Assembly (NCBI GenBank): GCA_902492185.1
Contig: CABUKY010000005.1
Span: 1 to 35,901 of the forward strand
Length of the DNA: 35,901 bases
Source of the DNA: an uncultured Collinsella sp.
GTDB taxonomy: Bacteria > Actinomycetota > Coriobacteriia > Coriobacteriales > Coriobacteriaceae
Reading direction: 5' to 3'
Part shown: piece by piece, positions 31,331 to 35,901 of the stretch
Layout of the letters: each line of letters opens with the position of its first letter
Numbering within the stretch: position 1 is the stretch's first letter
Program-made: the position numbers and the translations under genes
Notes under the pieces: model-generated
Told to the model about the DNA's origin: nothing
Database searches by the model: none
The model's input: the letters and a program-made list of their open reading frames with translations, nothing else

Positions 31331-34300
31331 CTAGTGGGTCTTGCGGCGCTTGATCAGCATGATGAGGGCTATCACTACGAGCGTTGCTCCCGCTGCTGCT
31401 GCGGTGGCGACTAGGGCGAATGTTTGGTCGCCGGTGTTTGCGAGGTTCTTCGCTGTGGTCGTAGTCTTGACCTTGGTGTCGGTCTTAGCTCCGTTGTCGG
31501 ACTTGGGCTTGTCCGGGTTCGTCGGGGTCTCAGGAGTCTCGGGGTCCTTTGAGCCTTCGGAATCGGTTGGGCCGGCGGTGTTTACCAGCGTATGGTCCAG
31601 GAACTTCTTGGCGCCCGCACTTGCCTGTGAGAACAGGCGGCGCGTGCGGATCGGGGTGGCGTTCACCGTTGTGGGCGCCGTCTCCTCGGCCTCGATATTC
31701 ACGAGCGTCGTGCCGGTGTCGAGGCCCACGTCGTTGTATCCCACGTGGCAGTAATACTGCGCACCGTCATCGTCTGCGGTCAGGTCAATCTCGAGCTTTG
31801 AGGCCGTTCCAGCCGCGAGGTTGCCATCGGCACCCACGAGCTTAAACTCTGTCTCGCCGCGGCCCTTGCGGTACCACATATAGGTCGGTGCCAGCCCTGT
31901 TTCGCTATCGTCGGCACCGAGTTGCTTCACATGGCCAATCGCCGAGAGCGTCAGGTGGCTTCCCGCCGCGCGCTCAACCGAAGAGTCGTATCCAAGATCC
32001 GACCCCTCCGCAGCATCCGCCGCAGGTCCGCTCACGGTCATCGTCATGCCATCGGGCATGGTCTTAACCGTGATGATTGCCGAGCGAATACCTGTTTCGG
32101 TCGTGGATCCATTCTTAACGGCGGCGATGGCGAATCGATACTCCGTATTGGGCTGCAGCCCATCCCACTTGAGCGAGGTCTGCGTGTTGTCGGCAATCTT
32201 CCAGCTATTGACGACCGCATCCGCCGCATTGCTCTGCAGCATGCCCACGCCGTAGCTAAAGCCACTCTTGTTTGCGAGTACATCGTCCCAGCTAAACGTA
32301 ACGCTGGTCGAATCGACGGCGTTTGCCGTAAAGCCCGTCACGGCCGGCGCGTCGGGCATCTCGACGTCCTTAACGTCATAGCCCACGATCCAGAACTGGT
32401 CGGTGTCCTTGGTGCCGAGCTTGTCGCCCGAGTCTGCCTCGAACTTGTCGACATCCACCGCGTTGACGCCCAGACGCCACACAAAACCGTACTTGCCCTG
32501 CGCGGCCTCGGGCAGGTTGTCGACGGTGCCGCCGTATTCGGTCGATTCACTCGAAGAGTTACCCGTAGTAAAGCCGGCGTTGGCACCAAAGCACAGGCCG
32601 CCAAACAACTCGTGCTTTGCGAGCTTCGCGCCCATGACAACGCTGCCGTTCAGCGTCAAGCCGAGCTCGAGCTCCTGCTCCTTGCCCTCCTCGACTTCGA
32701 TGGTCTGCTCAATGCTCGCCCCCGACTGCGCGGCGGCGCCGTTAAACCCATCGTGCGTGTAGGCGCGCGTTACGCCAGGCTTGCCCAGGCCAAAGGAATC
32801 CCCAACGGGAGTCTCGCCGTTGAGCGTCGTTTGATAGGTTCCGGGTTCTCCCGACCGGTTGGTCAAAAAGTAGCTGAGCGGCGTCATATTGTGCTGTTTG
32901 GCAATGCGGTCATAGGCCTCGACATTAACGACCGAGGTCTGCGCGCCGAGCGACACGGGCGCCGCCATCACGCCCTTGCCACCAGTTTCCTCATTTTCGA
33001 TCTCATACTCGTAATAGACCATCGGAATCGTGTAGAGCACGGCCTTGTCACCCTCGCCGGCATGCGACTCATAGCTTACGCTTGCGCTGACCGTGCGCTC
33101 GCTCCGGTAGTCATAGCATCCCTCGGCGGCAAAATCGACTGAAGCATTCATCGCGACCAGGGGCGGACCGGTCTGCACCTCGACGGCAACGCCCAACTCG
33201 GCGCCAATGGTATAGCCCTGGGCTGTCCCCGTGCCCTTTTCCTCTCCGTATGACGTGCCGCCCAACACCAGATAGCCGTATGCCTGCTCCAGATCCTCAA
33301 CATAGGGCGCATCCTGCAGCACGGCAAGCACGCGCGGGTTGGTATAGACCTTGTAGCGGTCCTTGTACGTGATCTTGACGCTGTCGTTGTCGACATCGGG
33401 CAGCGCGAGCGAGATAAATGTGCCGTAGGTAGTGCCGCGACGGTTGCTCTCGCTAATCACCTGCTCCTCGCCGCGGCGCACCTTTCCGTTCTCGTCGAGC
33501 GAAAAATGCGAGGCGGTCATCCAATAGTAGTCATCGTTCTTGCGCAGGTCCTCGTCGCGGTGCTTGCCCACCACAGCGATAAAGCTCTCGTTATAGCGGT
33601 CCGAACCCGAGACGCTGCCCGCCTTGACGTCGCTGATCCACACCTGCTCTATACCCTTGTGGTCATGCTTGTTGCTGCTGTTGTATTGCTGACCGCTCAT
33701 GCTCATGGTTCCGACCATGGACCCCAAGCCCTGAGCCCCGCTCTGTGCCGTGTTGCAGGCAAAGTCGCGGAACACATCGCCGCCCACGAGCACCTCGTCG
33801 ACCGCCAGCTGCTCGGACAGGCCGTCAAGGTTGGCAGTGGCAAGGGCAATAGGCGCCAAGGTGCACGGATAGCGCTTATCCTGAGCGCTATCCTTCCATG
33901 CGCTGTTGGGCACATGCATCAGCCCATAGGAGGCGAGGAGCCCGTCTCTGTATTCCTTACAATCGGAAAGCTTGAACTCGCCAGACTCCGAGTCAAAATA
34001 CGCGTAGCGGTACAGCGCGCCGTACAGCCCCTTGCTGCCGTCAGAAGCGCCGTAATCAAAAGCGCTGCGTTGCCAGTCATAGCCCGCAAGAATAAGGCCC
34101 GTGACGGTTTCACCCGTCTTCTTTCCTTCTTCATCGTAGGCGGCAAACGTGCCGAACGTCGCATTCGCAGCGACCATGGTCTTGCCGTTCGCGGAGAGGG
34201 AGATTGCGCCCGCGTCGCCCAGAGCATCGACATGGACGAGCGCACCCTTGGATGCATCCCACGAAAACAGCTCGCAATGCGTCGACTTATCAATATTCTT

Positions 34301-35419
34301 CTTGCCGTAGGGTGCCGAGACCACGATGGCGAGGTCATCGCAAAAATCGCGATCGAGGTCGCCGGCCGCTAGCGAAACGACAGGAGCTGACTGAAGCTGC
34401 GTCCAGGAGTCGTTCCCGCCCTTGTTGTGCGTGGTGTAGTCCGCGGCGTTACCGGCATCGATCTTGACGACGCTTTGCTTCCAGTTGCCGCCCTCCAAGT
34501 CATACATGTCGACTACAGCCTTGCGCACGCCGTTCTCGTCGACATAGCAGCCCGCGTAGACAAAAAGCTCGTCGACGCCGTCGCCATCGACATCGCCCGC
34601 CTCGACATCAAAGACGGCGTCGTGCTCTTGCAGGTAACCGGCATCCAGGTACTTAAAACGGCCTTCGTACATCATATTAGTGTTGACCGTCACCGGCAGG
34701 TGTGTGTCGAGAGTGCGCGTACGCCCGTTGCTAAACGAGTAGAGGACCAGCTCAACCTTTCAGGCGTATGACTTGCCGTCAATCGTCGTGGAGGAACTGT
34801 CGCCGTAGGCACGGAGCTCGGCAACGCGGCTCTTTTTGCCCGTGCTGGCGTCGCTGCAGAACTCAACACTCGTGGCGTGAATGCCCGAGAAACCGTTGTT
34901 GTCGTTGGCGAGTACTGTTGAGGACTCATTGTTGCTTAGGTACGACCAGGTGCCGCCACCGTAGTCGCTATGCTTGTAGAGATCGCTGTTCGTATCGAAG
35001 TTGTTGACGTTTTGCCAGAACTTTGCGGCGCCCCACACACTTCCATAGCCATCGGTGAGTTTGCTGCTGCCGCCAATGTCACCGCGCTCGACGTTCTCGA
35101 GCTTGTCGCGCAGAGTGTAGCGATTGCCATGGCTACCGTTAGCTGCCATATAGACCTCGCTGCGCGTGGCAAACGTCGTGGGGGTATCAGTGGAATAGGG
35201 GCCAACGGTATCGGCCGGAATGTCCTCGCTCGTGCCCAGACCCAGGGCTTGATAATCCTGCTCGGTCATATCGGTGATTGCGGGCGCGTCTGCCGCCTGG
35301 GCAACCTGGGACGTGGCCGTGAAGCAGGCGACGCTCGTGGCGACCAACGCAGCAAGCGCCGCCGTCCCAACAAGCGGGATTTTCGACAGCCTACGGATAC
35401 GGGGGTGTGGAACGTACAT
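31331..35419 (-). pseudogene. Cell-wall-anchored FG-GAP/FnIII surface protein interrupted by an in-frame UGA
   Basis: One frame runs from ATG 35419 to 31331, broken only by TGA at 34762-34760. The first 219 residues begin with a signal peptide (RIRRLSK, a hydrophobic core, then AQAADAP). After the stop the same frame continues KVELVLYSFSNG, then FG-GAP-like calcium loops (DVDGDGVDELFVYAG), a fibronectin type III domain (APAVTGF ... LQPNTEYRFAIAAV), an Ig-like stretch and a Pro/Lys/Thr-rich wall-spanning region. It ends with the sorting motif LANTGD, a membrane helix and KRRKTH. The downstream part has no signal peptide and no RBS near its first start (GTG 34693). So it is either a nonsense mutant or a readthrough gene. 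The upstream ATG at 35455 is less likely as start. Confidence 0.88.
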
Positions 35420-35450
35420 GAGGGACCTCGCTTTATTCGAGTGGAGTGGA

Positions 35451-35527
35451 CTCATTTTTGCAAATGATACATCCGATGCCCGATATCACGTGTCTCATTT
35501 TCGCCAACGGCGTTTCTCATTTTTGAG
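35451..35527. repeat. CTCATTTTT repeats upstream of the surface-protein gene
   Basis: CTCATTTT(T/C) occurs at 35451, 35494 and 35516, spaced 43 and 22 bases, about four and two helical turns. They lie in the region where the surface-protein promoter should be. They may be binding sites; evidence is spacing only. Confidence 0.4.
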
Positions 35528-35542
35528 AATCCGAGATGCCGC

Positions 35543-35742
35543 GGAAATCTTATCCCAGCTCAAAGGCCATTTCTGGGATGTATTTTCCGTCGAGTGCCTC
35601 ATCGGGAAACTGCATCCCATTTCAAGCGTCGATTCTGGGACGCACTTTCCCCTTAGACCCTCAACCGGAAACCGCATCCCACTTTGAGCGCAAATTCCGG
35701 GATGCATTTTTCGAAAACCTGCCCATCCGGAAAGCCCGTCCC
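35543..35742. repeat. Alternating-arm hairpin array 3
   Basis: Arms Q P Q P Q P Q, with P arms starting at 35575, 35637 and 35699 (62 bases apart). Consensus and orientation are the same as arrays 1 and 2, including the ACTTTGAGCGCAAATTC-like spacer. A decayed P (GGGCACGG) may follow at 35758. It lies upstream of the minus-strand surface-protein gene. Confidence 0.85.
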
Positions 35743-35802
35743 ACTTTGGACGCATCCGGGCACGGAACCATCGACCTATCAGGCCCCCCATCAATAAAGA
35801 GG

Positions 35803-35901
35803 CGTCCTCCCGGACGGCGGGGCACGAAGTTCATCGCGAGTTCCGCACGCAAAGAAGGCCACTTAATGTGGCCTTCGTCTTGCGCAGGACTGTAGAGCAG
35901 G
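35803..35901 (+). repeat. Nested-hairpin element, copy B (cut by window end)
   Basis: Matches copy A in order: a GGCGTC...CCCGGACGG-like start, the identical GTTCATCGCGAGTTCCGCAC, an inner hairpin with arms GAAGGCCAC and GTGGCCTTC around TTAAT, then GCAGGACTGT and GAGCAGG. The inner stem differs from copy A at three pairs, each compensated. The 3' side of the outer stem would lie beyond the window. Confidence 0.78.

Noticed and set aside
31331..34693. The downstream part of the surface protein as a separate gene starting at 34693
   Set aside because: No ribosome-binding site, no signal peptide despite a sorting signal, and it is in the same frame as the upstream part.
34720..34765. UGA as a selenocysteine codon; a small GAG/CTC hairpin with a GGTC-containing loop follows it
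   Set aside because: The stem is only three pairs, starts too close to the UGA for a bacterial SECIS, and the protein is an extracellular repeat protein with no redox motif at this site.

Overview
The window is a GC-rich, gene-dense bacterial chromosome segment. Codon usage, Shine-Dalgarno sites, the gene set (heterodimeric ABC exporter under a MarR repressor, OFA-type MFS carrier, LTA-synthase-type sulfatase, sortase-anchored FG-GAP protein) and the many palindromic intergenic repeats point to a gut Coriobacteriia member, most likely Collinsella-like. The taxonomic call is inference; no rRNA or marker gene is present.

Layout. 1-1333: 3' end of an MFS transporter, then a low-molecular-weight tyrosine phosphatase. 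1520-2881 (-): AAA/DUF4143 ATPase with a phased direct-repeat leader. 3065-4211 (-): pyridoxal-kinase-like gene overlapping a TIGR04076-like gene. 4659-8881 (+): marR and two ABC half-transporters, all overlapping by 8 nt. 9414-10505 (+): membrane GGDEF protein. 10549-11427 (-): LysR regulator divergent from an SDR, MFS, Gfo/Idh operon (11661-14974, +). 15384-17531 (+): tex. 17913-19638 (-): transaldolase-family protein and a Cof-type HAD phosphatase. 19714-22272 (+): RlmKL, with its N2-methyltransferase half apparently dead. 22367-27105 (-): kup, a small membrane protein, a short KdpD-like kinase and KdpE, a potassium module without kdpFABC in the window. 27265-28137 (-): nitroreductase. 28352-30652 (+): LTA-synthase-like enzyme. 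31331-35419 (-): a large sortase-anchored FG-GAP/FnIII protein interrupted by one in-frame UGA.

The least explained content is intergenic. Three arrays of alternating complementary arms repeat every 61-62 bp (9054-9223, 30889-31242, 35543-35742). Two copies of a nested-hairpin element (30672-30802 on the minus strand, 35803-35901 on the plus strand, cut by the window edge) share a constant flank and loop while the inner stem changes with full base-pair compensation; both lie next to arrays. Five short palindromes share a CAAAGGG/CCCTTTG core. Further long inverted repeats lie at 1378-1473, 4422-4557, 8893-8974, 15141-15302, 17541-17756, 17811-17882, 22276-22342 and 28206-28275. I saw no tRNA, rRNA, CRISPR array, insertion sequence or prophage gene.
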